From an uncultured Bacteroides sp. (GTDB lineage: Bacteria > Bacteroidota > Bacteroidia > Bacteroidales > Bacteroidaceae): a stretch of DNA of 26,540 nt. The stretch is taken from NCBI RefSeq assembly GCF_900547205.1, contig NZ_URFY01000058.1, forward strand, positions 1 through 26,540, written 5' to 3'. The notes under the pieces are model-generated. The model did not search any database, was not told the origin of the DNA, and worked only from the letters and a program-made list of their open reading frames with translations. Both the position numbers and the translations under genes were made by a program. Below, one piece after another: positions 17,655-26,446 of the stretch. How positions within the stretch are numbered: position 1 is the stretch's first letter; every line of letters starts with the position of its first letter.

Positions 17655-17733
17655 AAAAAAAGAAGTTGCTACCTTTATCCCGTTTTGTTTCCCTTGTTTA
17701 TATTAGTAGAAATATAAAGGGGATAAAGGCAGC
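17655..17733 (-). terminator. Stem-loop plus T-run terminator of the RiPP-like operon
   Basis: On the minus strand GCTGCCTTTATCCC (17733-17720) pairs, with one mismatch, with GGGATAAAGGTAGC (17681-17668), and is followed by AACTTC and a run of seven T (17661-17655). A smaller hairpin (TTTATATT/AATATAAA) folds in the loop. It lies after the last gene of the minus-strand operon. The TraB gene on the plus strand may use the same stem, but without a T-run. Confidence 0.65.
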
Positions 17734-17741
17734 CACTAGGA

Positions 17742-17759
17742 TGGACATATAGAGTCAGC
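17742..17759 (+). repeat. Stray copy of the 22-bp array element
   Basis: TGGACATATAGAGTCAGC matches 14934-14951 in 16 of 18 positions. Together with the CCTTTATCCC-type inverted repeats in both intergenic regions this suggests a dispersed intergenic repeat family in this genome. Confidence 0.5.
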
Positions 17760-17785
17760 AAGTAGGTTTAGTAGAAGTGTTGATG

Positions 17786-18196
17786 TTATGAGGATTTAGA
17801 GAATATTAAGTCCCATAGCTTAATAGCATCAACATATATGTATCCTGACAGTTTAGAGTTTCCGGCAAATGCGTTACTTATTGTCTCCTTATCCGTTTCC
17901 GCCTTAAGTTCCATCCTTGTAAGTGACTCTTCTTCTGTCACCGTCACAATTCTGAATAATAGTTTCTTTTTTTCATTCGTATCTATTTCAATTACCATAT
18001 TTGCCGAAGGGCTAAAAGTCTTACTCTTATCAATATAGGCTATATAATAATGATGATTATAGAATAAATCGACAGAGACTTTTTCTTTAATTTCCATTAC
18101 TTGTAACATATATGCAATTCCCATCATCATTATCAATAAGATGAATGAAATTCCATAATGCAACAAGAAATGATAGATTGATTTTCTGTGACCCAT
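17786..18196 (-). CDS. Very small HlyD-like membrane protein, presumed adaptor of the C39 exporter
   Basis: 136 residues: a short cytoplasmic start, one membrane helix (about 12-34), then a beta-rich extracytoplasmic domain ending GYIYVDAIKLWDLIF, which resembles the end of the HlyD/membrane-fusion family. The long coiled-coil and lipoyl parts of a normal HlyD (usually 350-450 residues) are absent. The start codon overlaps the stop of the exporter gene (TAATG), so it is translationally coupled, exactly where a membrane fusion protein gene usually sits. It is therefore a possible minimal adaptor. The family call rests on position and a short C-terminal resemblance. Confidence 0.6.
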   Translation of the reverse strand: MGHRKSIYHFLLHYGISFILLIMMMGIAYMLQVMEIKEKVSVDLFYNHHYYIAYIDKSKTFSPSANMVIEIDTNEKKKLLFRIVTVTEEESLTRMELKAETDKETISNAFAGNSKLSGYIYVDAIKLWDLIFSKSS

Positions 18197-20376
18197 TATT
18201 TTGCAAGTTCTAATTGATTTTTTACTAAATTAAAATAATCACCCTTCTTTTTAATCAACTCATCGTGGGTGCCGATTTCTTCTACCCTCCCTTGTTTAAG
18301 AAGTATTATTTGATCTGCATTTCTTACAGTTGATAGTCGATGTGCTATTACTAGCAATGTGCGCCCTTTAAATATCCGATTCAGATTCTCTGTTATTTTC
18401 CTTTCATTTTCAGCATCAAGAGAACTGGTAGCCTCATCCATTATCAGGTAATCAGGATTCTTGTAGATGGCGCGAGCGATCATTATTCTTTGCCGTTCAC
18501 CACCACTGACTCCGTTTCCCTCTGTTCCAATCTTCGTATATGTCCCCAGAGGAAGCTCGGCAATATAGTCGGTCAAGCAAGCCGCTTCAATGGCTTGTTC
18601 CAGTTTCTTTTCATCCTCTTTTTCTCCCAGCATAATGTTCTGACGGATTGTGTCTGAAAAAATAAAGTTATCTTGCATCACAATACCTGAATGCTTACGG
18701 ATAGAAGACGCTTTATAATTAGAAAGATCATTTCCGTCTAACAGAATATGCCCAGTAGCAGGTTTATCAAACTTCAGTAAGAGTCTCATCAAAGTTGTTT
18801 TCCCGCTTCCGCTTTCTCCAACAATAGCAGTCATTTTTCCTGCCGGTATGCAAAAACTAATGTCCTGCAGGGCAAGTTTCCCTATGCTTCCCGTATAAGA
18901 ATAGCTAACTTGTTCCAGTATTATATCTTTAGGTCCATTTGAAGGAACCTCTTCCAATTCGTTTTCATCTTCATTCTTGCATAATTGTACTTCTTCCGAA
19001 CGTTCCAGACTTATTTTAGCGTCCTGAAATTGTTGTAGAAAACCGATTAACTGTGATAAAGGACCATTCACTTGTCCGATAATGCTCGAGATGCTCATCA
19101 TCATACCCAAAGTAAGGTTTCCATTAATCACCTCGGCGGCAATCCAAAATGTAATAAGAATATTTCTCACTTGACCGATGAGTGTATATCCGGTACTTTG
19201 AATCTGACCCAGCCTCAATGTCTTTTGACTCATAGCATAAAGCTTTTCCTGCATTCCTTGCCATTCATCTATTTTATAATCTTCGTAACAGTTCAATTTG
19301 ATATCTGTAATACCATTCAGCAATTCATAAAGTTTATTCTGATTTTGCGAGCTTAACCGAAACTGTTCATAATCCAGTGATTTTCGTTTTCTAAAGAAAT
19401 ATGTCATCCAAAGCGTACTCAAGCCGGTTAACAACAGATAGGCTATGAGTATAAGCATACTGTAATAACCAATAATAACTAGCAAAACCGAGCATGAGAG
19501 TAAAGAAAATGCAGTCTGCATAGTTCCCTGTGTGGTGAACCCTTGCAGGCGGCTGTGATCCCCTATTCGTTGCTGATAGTCTCCGATGCTTTTCGTTTCG
19601 AAAAAAGCCATCGGAAGGTGTAAGAGCTTTGTCAGATAATCATGCAGAATATTAATATTGATACGTGTACCTATGTATAACGTTACCCAATTACTGATTA
19701 ACCCCATTGAGAACATGCCTATAAATAAAGCAATCTGAGCCATCAATAAACTTTTGATTACCCCCATGTCTTTCATTCCAATTCCATTATCGACCATGGC
19801 TTGCGTCATAAAAGGAGCTACCAAAGAAAGTAAGATTCCGCTTAATAACCCAAAGGCAAGCTGCCCCATTTCTTTTCGAAAGGGCCAGACGTATTTCTTG
19901 CCGAATTGAAATAAGCTATGTTTCTCTTTCACAGCTTGTTTCTGGTAAAAATCGTCTGTTACTTTTAAGGCTATGGCTATTCCTTTTTCTCCATTTATCC
20001 AATAAGATTTAAAGTCCTTCTCTGTAAAAGTGTGTTTACCGTAGGCTGGATTTGCCACATAATATAACCATTGTTTTTTCCACCTGCTCCATTTGGTTTT
20101 ATAGAGGACAACAAAATGGTTCTGTTCCCAATGCAGAATGGCTGGTAAAGGGCATTGTCTCAGTTGTTCCAATGTTAGCTCGTAAGTAGCGGAACAAATG
20201 CCGATATCGGTAAGGGCGGAACGTATACCGGCAATGCTGACGCCTTCTCTACTCAAGCAAGAAACAGAACGCAGATAACTTAACGGATATTTTTTTCCAT
20301 AATAGTTAGCGACCATCCTTATACAAGCAGGTCCACAATCCATTTGATCAAATTGCCGTGTCAGTTTAAATCCCAT
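18196..20376 (-). CDS. Peptidase-containing ABC exporter (C39 domain)
   Basis: 726 residues. An N-terminal C39 cysteine peptidase (about 1-135): Gln8, Cys14 in MDCGPAC, His87 in NHFVV, and Asn109 in ANPAYG where Asp is usual. Then a six-helix exporter domain (about 165-450) and an ATP-binding domain with Walker A GESGSGKT (520-527), signature VSGGE (623-627), Walker B LIMDE (Asp647, Glu648) and switch His679. Proteins of this type cut the leader after GG and export the core across the inner membrane. Precursor, adaptor and barrel genes are all next to it. The Asp-to-Asn change may alter peptidase rate; Asn occurs in other papain-like triads. Confidence 0.95.
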   Translation of the reverse strand: MGFKLTRQFDQMDCGPACIRMVANYYGKKYPLSYLRSVSCLSREGVSIAGIRSALTDIGICSATYELTLEQLRQCPLPAILHWEQNHFVVLYKTKWSRWKKQWLYYVANPAYGKHTFTEKDFKSYWINGEKGIAIALKVTDDFYQKQAVKEKHSLFQFGKKYVWPFRKEMGQLAFGLLSGILLSLVAPFMTQAMVDNGIGMKDMGVIKSLLMAQIALFIGMFSMGLISNWVTLYIGTRININILHDYLTKLLHLPMAFFETKSIGDYQQRIGDHSRLQGFTTQGTMQTAFSLLSCSVLLVIIGYYSMLILIAYLLLTGLSTLWMTYFFRKRKSLDYEQFRLSSQNQNKLYELLNGITDIKLNCYEDYKIDEWQGMQEKLYAMSQKTLRLGQIQSTGYTLIGQVRNILITFWIAAEVINGNLTLGMMMSISSIIGQVNGPLSQLIGFLQQFQDAKISLERSEEVQLCKNEDENELEEVPSNGPKDIILEQVSYSYTGSIGKLALQDISFCIPAGKMTAIVGESGSGKTTLMRLLLKFDKPATGHILLDGNDLSNYKASSIRKHSGIVMQDNFIFSDTIRQNIMLGEKEDEKKLEQAIEAACLTDYIAELPLGTYTKIGTEGNGVSGGERQRIMIARAIYKNPDYLIMDEATSSLDAENERKITENLNRIFKGRTLLVIAHRLSTVRNADQIILLKQGRVEEIGTHDELIKKKGDYFNLVKNQLELAK

Positions 20377-20388
20377 AGCCGGTTTCTC

Positions 20389-23328
20389 TTATTTCTTTTT
20401 CTTCGGTTGTATATTCAATTTATAGATTACGTGAAGCATCGCATATCTTGGTATAACGTTATAATAACTTTCTGTACGTCCTTGTGCATTCAGCGTGCGG
20501 CGTACATTTGAAAGATTTCCCAGAATATCAAAGCCGTCAAACATAAAAGTTAGGTTTCCTTTCATGCAACTTTTTGATAATCGCGCGTTCCACACCAATT
20601 CGTCTTTGTTCATTTCAGGATCTTCGTATCCACGGCGGCTATACTGTGTAAGGTCAGTACTGAGTTGCAATTTCCAAGGAAGTTCTACCTGACTTGTCAA
20701 TCCATAATTAAAATCGGTAGCTCTGATAGTATTAAAGTCCTCCCGCCTGCTGGTAGCATACGTCCAATTACACTCGGCCTTAGCTCCAATGTTGAATTTA
20801 CTGCTAAGACGATAGTCAAGTTTTAGACTTTGACCTAAATACAGATTGTTGACAACACTTCGCATACTTCTAGTGGCACCTTCAACGCCTACTAAATCGA
20901 CATTATGATTGTAGAATATACTAGTGTGCGTATCAATGCGCCATCTTTGTTTCTTACCCAAAGCCTGACCATAATTTATGATGTGATTAATTGCGTAATT
21001 ACCATTAATATTGTCCGGTTGAGTGGTTCTTACTCCGGTTTCGCGATTGTAGGTCAATCCCATAGCAATGGCATTTTTCGTATACCTGAATCCGGAATAA
21101 AAAGAAAAGTTGCTTTGCTTCTTTTGGTTATTCTTGCGAAATCTGAGTTCGGTGGTATGTGTATGTGAATTGTGTAACTCTGCATTTCCTAAAAAGATAT
21201 TCAAGGGGTCACTGTCATCTCGTATATCCAATAAATAGGTTACAGTAGGTGATAAGCTCTTCATCTGATAATACAATTCTATTTCTCCGAATTTTGTTTT
21301 CATAGTAACACGTGCATCCGGTCGTGGTAAAAAAGAATTGCGAGTCAATGGATAAAATTGATTGTTCCTATGATAATCAAGCTTCTGCTTTAGGGCATCG
21401 GCAAATAGATAACTGTCAATCCTTATTTTTTGATTCTTTGTGCCAGCTTGTATACGTAATCCAAATGTATGCTGAATTTCGTGTAACTCTGAATCATAGC
21501 TATTTCGTAAATCAATCACAGTCTGTAACGCATCAGTAGTGGAGGGGAGCGTGCCTAAGGGCAAGGAAGTATTTTCTGTTTCCCAGCCCGGAAGCCTGTC
21601 CAATCGATAAAGATGACTTTTATCTGATTTATAATCATCGTCAAATGTATAATAGGTATATACTCGAAACCTTTCATTAACATCATAATTATATTGTGCA
21701 CTAATTTTATATCTATGCCTGTGAGAAGGTTGATTGAGATATTGGTTACGATAGTCGGTAGATGAGATTTCGGATGAAGAGAAATAATCCAGACTACGTT
21801 TGTTATAATTACTATTACCTTTTTTTTGATATTGAAAAGATGCGCCTAGACTTAATACATTATCATTTTTACCAACTTTTGTCATACCATTTACTGATGT
21901 TAAGTTAGATAAAAAGTCTCCATTGCCCATGCTTTCCTGTTGCTGCCTGTTTATTAGAATTTGGCGGTATGCATTGCCCATGTTGGGAGCAAAAAGACTG
22001 TCAAGCATATTACTGGTAGGTAATTCTGAAGGATTGGATGAAAACGTACCCAGCCTGCTGAAACTAAAAAAATTAGATGTCATGTAATAGAACGATTCAT
22101 TAAACCCAAGCGAATATTTAGCGTTCCATAAATCAGAATCTTCCCAAAAATTTATGCGAGTCTCAGTTCTATATATTGTCTGTTTGTTCTGTGATTGGGT
22201 ATATGAACGACTAAACATATCACCATCAGACAAAAATGTTACATTATTGGAATTAACTATTTTATTAACATCATAATTCTCAACTTTATTATCTGTTTCA
22301 ATTTGCAAGAAGTTTTCACCAACTTTTTTATCTAAAGAATATGAAAGTCCTCCCACTTGTGTTGTTTGCAAGCCTGTTGGCGTATCGCTCGGTCGCCAAT
22401 CTCCATTTCTACCCGGACGACGATTGTCATTCATATTATTCAGATTGGCAAATACTGCTAACCGAGAATTAGGAGTAAATCGTAATCCGAACAATCGCGC
22501 CATATAGCGTTCTTCCGTTCCACCACCTACTTCAGCATTCGCTATCCATCCGATAGAATACTGCTTCTTAAGGTGAACATCCATCACATATCTATTATCT
22601 CCCATATCTTTATTTGTAAATAGGCTCATATCCCCGACCTTTTCATATACTTTAATTTTATTAACCATGTAAGCCGGCAAGTTTTCTAAAGCAACAGTGG
22701 GATCGCCTTTGAAGAAGCTCTTACCGTTCAGCAACAATTCCTCCACATATTTCCCATTTACATATATCTGTCCGCCATTCTTCAATTCTGCTCCGGGCAA
22801 TTGCTCAACTAACGCATCGAGCATCGAGCCTTCCGCCAACTGAAAGGCATCTGCGTTGTATTGAATGGTATCACCTTTCAATACCATTTTTATCTTAGTT
22901 ACAACTATTGAAGTTTCTTTCAATTTATACACTTGTTCTCCAATTTCGAATGTACCCACCCATACCTCACTCCATCTTTTCCTGAATTGCACATTAATAT
23001 TTTTATAGGTAGTTTGATAGCCTATCATAGAAAAACGCAAAATATATTTGCCTTCCTCTTTTACCGGCAAACGAAATGCGGCTTCAGAAGGGTGCTTATC
23101 ATATATTTTATCTTCATACGTTGTACCACTATATACTGTATTGCAGACTGAAACCTGCGTACTATCTAGCCGTAGTAGGGTGACGTGCATGCCCGGAATA
23201 GGCTGTTTATGAAAATTATCTACCACATAACCATATATATTGTGGTCTTGTGCGGATAGGGAATACGATATAAGCAATAATATAACTGCAGTGAAGTATC
23301 TTAATATAAGATAATAGGTGCTACTCAT
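20389..23328 (-). CDS. Outer-membrane beta-barrel protein (TonB-receptor-like, carboxypeptidase-regulatory domain)
   Basis: 979 residues. Signal peptide to about 26 (LSAQ); carboxypeptidase-regulatory-like domain about 30-125; a plug-like region about 145-245 (DALVEQLPGAELKNGGQIYVNGK, then NKIKVYEKVGD); then a long run of alternating amphipathic strands, i.e. an outer-membrane beta-barrel of the Bacteroidota OMP family. I see no clear TonB box, and the C terminus is Lys-rich (PKKKK) rather than ending in Phe. It starts 73 bp after the precursor, behind a stem-loop, and ends 12 bp before the exporter gene. The location suggests it forms the outer-membrane exit for the mature peptide; uptake is an alternative. 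Confidence 0.85.
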   Translation of the reverse strand: MSSTYYLILRYFTAVILLLISYSLSAQDHNIYGYVVDNFHKQPIPGMHVTLLRLDSTQVSVCNTVYSGTTYEDKIYDKHPSEAAFRLPVKEEGKYILRFSMIGYQTTYKNINVQFRKRWSEVWVGTFEIGEQVYKLKETSIVVTKIKMVLKGDTIQYNADAFQLAEGSMLDALVEQLPGAELKNGGQIYVNGKYVEELLLNGKSFFKGDPTVALENLPAYMVNKIKVYEKVGDMSLFTNKDMGDNRYVMDVHLKKQYSIGWIANAEVGGGTEERYMARLFGLRFTPNSRLAVFANLNNMNDNRRPGRNGDWRPSDTPTGLQTTQVGGLSYSLDKKVGENFLQIETDNKVENYDVNKIVNSNNVTFLSDGDMFSRSYTQSQNKQTIYRTETRINFWEDSDLWNAKYSLGFNESFYYMTSNFFSFSRLGTFSSNPSELPTSNMLDSLFAPNMGNAYRQILINRQQQESMGNGDFLSNLTSVNGMTKVGKNDNVLSLGASFQYQKKGNSNYNKRSLDYFSSSEISSTDYRNQYLNQPSHRHRYKISAQYNYDVNERFRVYTYYTFDDDYKSDKSHLYRLDRLPGWETENTSLPLGTLPSTTDALQTVIDLRNSYDSELHEIQHTFGLRIQAGTKNQKIRIDSYLFADALKQKLDYHRNNQFYPLTRNSFLPRPDARVTMKTKFGEIELYYQMKSLSPTVTYLLDIRDDSDPLNIFLGNAELHNSHTHTTELRFRKNNQKKQSNFSFYSGFRYTKNAIAMGLTYNRETGVRTTQPDNINGNYAINHIINYGQALGKKQRWRIDTHTSIFYNHNVDLVGVEGATRSMRSVVNNLYLGQSLKLDYRLSSKFNIGAKAECNWTYATSRREDFNTIRATDFNYGLTSQVELPWKLQLSTDLTQYSRRGYEDPEMNKDELVWNARLSKSCMKGNLTFMFDGFDILGNLSNVRRTLNAQGRTESYYNVIPRYAMLHVIYKLNIQPKKKK

Positions 23329-23355
23329 AATTCTTTTATTAGAGATTATTAATTA

Positions 23356-23390
23356 TTCATACACTTCAGGAATGCCCTGAAGTGTATGAA
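23356..23390 (-). promoter_or_regulatory. 15-bp perfect stem-loop between precursor and barrel genes
   Basis: TTCATACACTTCAGG (23356-23370) pairs perfectly with 23376-23390 around a 5-nt loop. On the coding strand it follows the precursor stop by about 12 nt and ends 28 nt before the barrel start codon, and it lacks a T-run. It may be a leaky terminator or an mRNA 3'-end stabiliser that raises precursor output above that of the export genes, as is known in bacteriocin operons. Confidence 0.75.
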
Positions 23391-23401
23391 ATGTTTTGTA
23401 G

Positions 23402-23788
23402 TTAGAACAATGTGGAAGAACCCAGATTAAAAAAAGATAATCCTATTCCTTTTTGTCCATCTACCGGAGTGGTACATTGTGTGTCAGTACCGTGAGAACA
23501 TCCATTATCAGTAGTTCCACAATTATTGTGACACCCAATATTATTGTCAGATGAGTTGGGAGCACAAGTATTAGTACAAGGGTTGTTTGTCGCACTTGAA
23601 CCACTTCCACAAGTATTTGAACATTTCTCATTTGTATGTCCACATCCACTATCTGAACATCCATTATCGGAGTAGAAACTAACACTTCCCCCTCCTAATG
23701 CACAAAATCCGCCACGTAACTTCCCTTCTTTATCACTTTCCAGAGCGGGGATCTCTCCTTTAAAAAATAAATCTTGTTTCATAAACAT
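23402..23788 (-). CDS. Cys-rich RiPP-like precursor peptide with GG leader
   Basis: 128 residues from the first ATG; Met3 (23782) gives a more usual start (MKQDLFFKGEIPAL). An acidic/lysine leader ends in LRGG (24-27), the kind of site cut by C39 exporters. The segment after it holds 11 Cys (including Cys29) in a Ser/Thr/Asn/Gly-rich chain. Three CxxxC pairs (CSNTC, CTNTC, CHNNC) are spaced exactly 15 residues apart, flanked by looser Cys pairs. The tail (about 110-128) is hydrophobic and Cys-free. It lies between the radical SAM maturase and the export genes. Thioether or other crosslinks made by the maturase are the likely fate. The function of the product is unknown; the large size is unusual for a simple sactipeptide. 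Confidence 0.82.
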   Translation of the reverse strand: MFMKQDLFFKGEIPALESDKEGKLRGGFCALGGGSVSFYSDNGCSDSGCGHTNEKCSNTCGSGSSATNNPCTNTCAPNSSDNNIGCHNNCGTTDNGCSHGTDTQCTTPVDGQKGIGLSFFNLGSSTLF

Positions 23789-23833
23789 TTTGAATTAAAG
23801 ATTATAAACTAGTGGCTACTACCACTTATAGCA

Positions 23834-23927
23834 GAATTTGTTGAGCTGCTATTCTCAAGCCTGTTTTAATGCCTTATTATTTTTAAGTGTATATATACAG
23901 TCCATATACCCTTTCAGAAAGATGCAT
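23834..23927 (-). pseudogene. Possible frameshifted remnant of a small peptide gene
   Basis: A strong AGGGAGGA ribosome site (23938-23931), rare in Bacteroides, precedes ATG at 23927 and a 14-codon frame (MHLSERVYGLYIYT, stop 23885-23883). Skipping one base at each of two points opens LKNNKALKQ and then a Ser/Asn-rich end (ENSSSTNSAISGSSH, stop near 23834). A peptide of about 40 residues could have been encoded between the maturase and the precursor. No homology recognised; it may be chance. Confidence 0.25.
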
Positions 23928-23953
23928 TATTCCTCCCTGAACAGTTTATATGT

Positions 23954-25258
23954 TTATGTTTTATTCTGTTGTTGCAATATCCAAAGTGCCCGTGTTCTCA
24001 ACATCTTATCTTTATCTTCTTCTGAGAGCTTTCTTGGGCATGAATCGGTCTGTTCCCTTTCCAATTGTCGTTGAGAGCACCCTCCAAAGCATAAAGGATA
24101 TATTTTACAAGCTTTACATATTGAATTAGCATATTTCACCGACATTCTTCGTTCGTAAAGGTTATTCCATACTAATTCTCCATTTTCAAGGAGCACTCCT
24201 TCCCGCAATCCTCTATTAAATTCACGTGCAGTACATTTATACAAATCACCATTGTAATTAACTACGATGTCAGATTCTTTATCCGCATAACACCGATATC
24301 GGGAGGCAACCTGTTCCAAGCCTACTTCAAAGTTCTCCTGTAGAAAGAACGTTTTTATACTTTTCACAATATCTTCGTCAATCCGATTAGCTTGCCAAAC
24401 TTGTTGAAAATCAAAGTGAATCTGCCGATGTTCCTCTTCCGATAAATCTTCAAAATCCTGTAATACATCTACAAAAGATTCTAGACTCTCAGTAGTGTAG
24501 TTGAAACGTACAGTGACGGTCATTCCCCTTTTCACCAAACTTTTGATATTTTTTATTATGGTATCGTATGTCGGTCTTAAATCTATCGTACGCCTGGATT
24601 TATCATGAAGTTCTTTATACCCATCCAATGTTATCTGCCATCCTATCAATTGTTTTTCGTTAATCGGCTTCAACCAATCAATTAATTCTTCATTCAGCAA
24701 AACGCCATTAGTGGTAAAACTCACTCCTAACTTAACATTATGTTCATCACATCCAACAATGGCACATTCAAGTATCGGTTGAATCACTTTGCGAAATTGA
24801 ATCAACGGCTCGCCACCAAAGAAAGAAATATGCAATTCTTTCAATTCTGGATTATCAAGTTTCTTTTGAATCAGTTTTTTTATTGATTCTATTACTGTGG
24901 GAGACATCACAGTGCCCAACGTATGATTTTCGTAACAATACCAACAACGTAGATTACAATCCATCGTGGGATTGATAATCATACTGAATTTTGCAGGAGA
25001 ATTTTCTTCTTCTTTCAATCGGTCAATGAAGCTCTCTATTTCATCCTTTTCTTCGGATGCAATAAAGCCTTTGGAATCCAATGCATAAAATAGATCCTCA
25101 TGTATATCTTTTATATGCTCAAGTTGTTCTGCATTTTGCTCTATTAATTCTACCAGTTGAGGGACAAGCACTAAAAGTCCGTCAGATGCACAATTATATA
25201 GAAGAGTAGAGTTAGTTCCTGATAATGAATAGTTGTATTTACTCAATTTGTATTTCAT
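23954..25258 (-). CDS. Radical SAM/SPASM peptide maturase
   Basis: 434 residues. The N-terminal 90 residues are a probable peptide-recognition region. The radical SAM core holds CxxxCxxC (Cys101, 105, 108; CNLRCWYC) for the SAM-binding 4Fe-4S cluster and the FFGGEP motif (146-151). A C-terminal SPASM domain supplies seven Cys (323, 342, 381, 384, 390, 394, 407) for auxiliary clusters. Such enzymes install thioether or carbon-carbon crosslinks in RiPP precursors. It starts 6 bp after the GT-LanC gene and lies just upstream of the Cys-rich precursor, its obvious substrate. It resembles the Bacteroidales maturases paired with GG-leader peptides; the exact subfamily needs a profile search. Confidence 0.95.
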   Translation of the reverse strand: MKYKLSKYNYSLSGTNSTLLYNCASDGLLVLVPQLVELIEQNAEQLEHIKDIHEDLFYALDSKGFIASEEKDEIESFIDRLKEEENSPAKFSMIINPTMDCNLRCWYCYENHTLGTVMSPTVIESIKKLIQKKLDNPELKELHISFFGGEPLIQFRKVIQPILECAIVGCDEHNVKLGVSFTTNGVLLNEELIDWLKPINEKQLIGWQITLDGYKELHDKSRRTIDLRPTYDTIIKNIKSLVKRGMTVTVRFNYTTESLESFVDVLQDFEDLSEEEHRQIHFDFQQVWQANRIDEDIVKSIKTFFLQENFEVGLEQVASRYRCYADKESDIVVNYNGDLYKCTAREFNRGLREGVLLENGELVWNNLYERRMSVKYANSICKACKIYPLCFGGCSQRQLEREQTDSCPRKLSEEDKDKMLRTRALWILQQQNKT

Positions 25259-25264
25259 AACGTA

Positions 25265-26446
25265 TTATTTATTGAAGTTTAAAACTAACATTGTTAACAG
25301 CCCGATTCCCGGACATCCCATAATTCCAGGTTTCCAATATTGGGGATTTTTGGCTAAGAATGTTGGAAAGTTGGTCCAGTCGCGTATAGACGGCGTGTAT
25401 TGTAAAGAATCAAGTTCCGTGCTGTGCTCTACAATATATTGGAATTGCGATGCAGCATTCACGATAAAAATATTATTAGACTGCTGTAATACCTCTTCTG
25501 CCTTTACTGATATATTATCAATATATTGTTGATCTAGTAGAATCTCTTTGCCCTGTTTGTTCATATAGAGTATACGAGTAACCCAGTATAACATAATTCC
25601 CCCAATTCCATGTGAAAAAGACGATGTATCGATTTCATCTATGTCAATGTCTGAAAGAACACAATCAATAGTATAAAGAGCCTTTTCTATACTTCCGGCA
25701 TTTAAGAATCCTTTCTGCACCAGATAAATAAGTCCCCAACCAATGCCACAAACACCGTCCTTAAAATCTATTGGTAATGACTGGGTATCTAAAGATATCA
25801 GTACCTTATCCAACAAAGTGTGTGCGTATTTTTCCCATCGATCGTCTTTTGTAAAGCGTGCATAATGGAAGAAAAATAGAACTTCATTCATTATACCATC
25901 AACAATTCCCAGCTCTGTTGAAGGCTCTTTTTGAATAAGAAAATCGACAATCGAAGGCAATAAATCACGTTTATGAAGTATATCTTTCTCTTGCTCTACA
26001 TCTAAAAAACGATTCCTATTCAATACTTCTTCAAAAGGGTGTGTCAATATCATGCGGTAATACTGTTTCAACTCGTTCAGCATTTCATCTTGTTCGGACA
26101 ACAGCTTGACAGCGCCTTCAAATGTTTGTCGATTCATACACCTAGCTATTGAGAAGGAGAGGATACGTAAAGGTACCGGAAATAACAAAGATGAAATCAA
26201 CAGATGGTTATAAACCAACTGCTCAGATGGAACTTCATACGGACTATCTGTTCTATAAATGTGCCCAATTACAATATTTTTCAATAATAAACATTGTCCT
26301 CCTTCTAGCCAAACTTTCAAGCTAAGGTATGCTTCATCACATCCATATAGCTGCAATCCTTTAAGACCGTTAATGTACTTCCAATAGCGTGTACTTGCAG
26401 CGTATCCGGCCCCTAATATAACGTGAGTTCGATATAAGGTGGTAAA
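25265..26446 (-). CDS. Glycosyltransferase-LanC-like fusion protein (5' end broken or missing)
   Basis: The frame is open from 26446 to 25265, with no ATG near its 5' end (TTG at 26356), so the true start lies upstream. Residues before and just after 26356 match the end of a family 2/27-type glycosyltransferase: GAGYAAS, YGCDEAYLSLKVWLEGG and IGHIYR, where the His corresponds to a metal ligand of polypeptide GalNAc-transferases. The rest is a LanC-like alpha/alpha-barrel with four repeats (numbered from 26356: about 150-170, 199-212, 248-262, 343-358; e.g. DGVCGIGWGLIYL, SHGIGGI, GCPGIGLL). The canonical Cys-Cys-His zinc set of lanthionine cyclases is not evident. It heads the visible operon, 6 bp before the maturase. 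It may glycosylate or cyclise the precursor, or act as a scaffold. Confidence 0.72.
   Translation of the reverse strand, partial: FTTLYRTHVILGAGYAASTRYWKYINGLKGLQLYGCDEAYLSLKVWLEGGQCLLLKNIVIGHIYRTDSPYEVPSEQLVYNHLLISSLLFPVPLRILSFSIARCMNRQTFEGAVKLLSEQDEMLNELKQYYRMILTHPFEEVLNRNRFLDVEQEKDILHKRDLLPSIVDFLIQKEPSTELGIVDGIMNEVLFFFHYARFTKDDRWEKYAHTLLDKVLISLDTQSLPIDFKDGVCGIGWGLIYLVQKGFLNAGSIEKALYTIDCVLSDIDIDEIDTSSFSHGIGGIMLYWVTRILYMNKQGKEILLDQQYIDNISVKAEEVLQQSNNIFIVNAASQFQYIVEHSTELDSLQYTPSIRDWTNFPTFLAKNPQYWKPGIMGCPGIGLLTMLVLNFNK

Noticed and set aside
19028..19044. Third copy of the inversion-site sequence (TTGTTGTAGAA) inside the exporter gene
   Set aside because: Only the central 11 bases match, the right arm is lost, and the bases encode part of an FLQQF stretch of the exporter; a chance match.
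23461..23685. 74-residue frame overlapping the precursor gene
   Set aside because: Out-of-frame shadow created by the repetitive Cys/Ser/Asn codons of the precursor; no ribosome site and no leader features.
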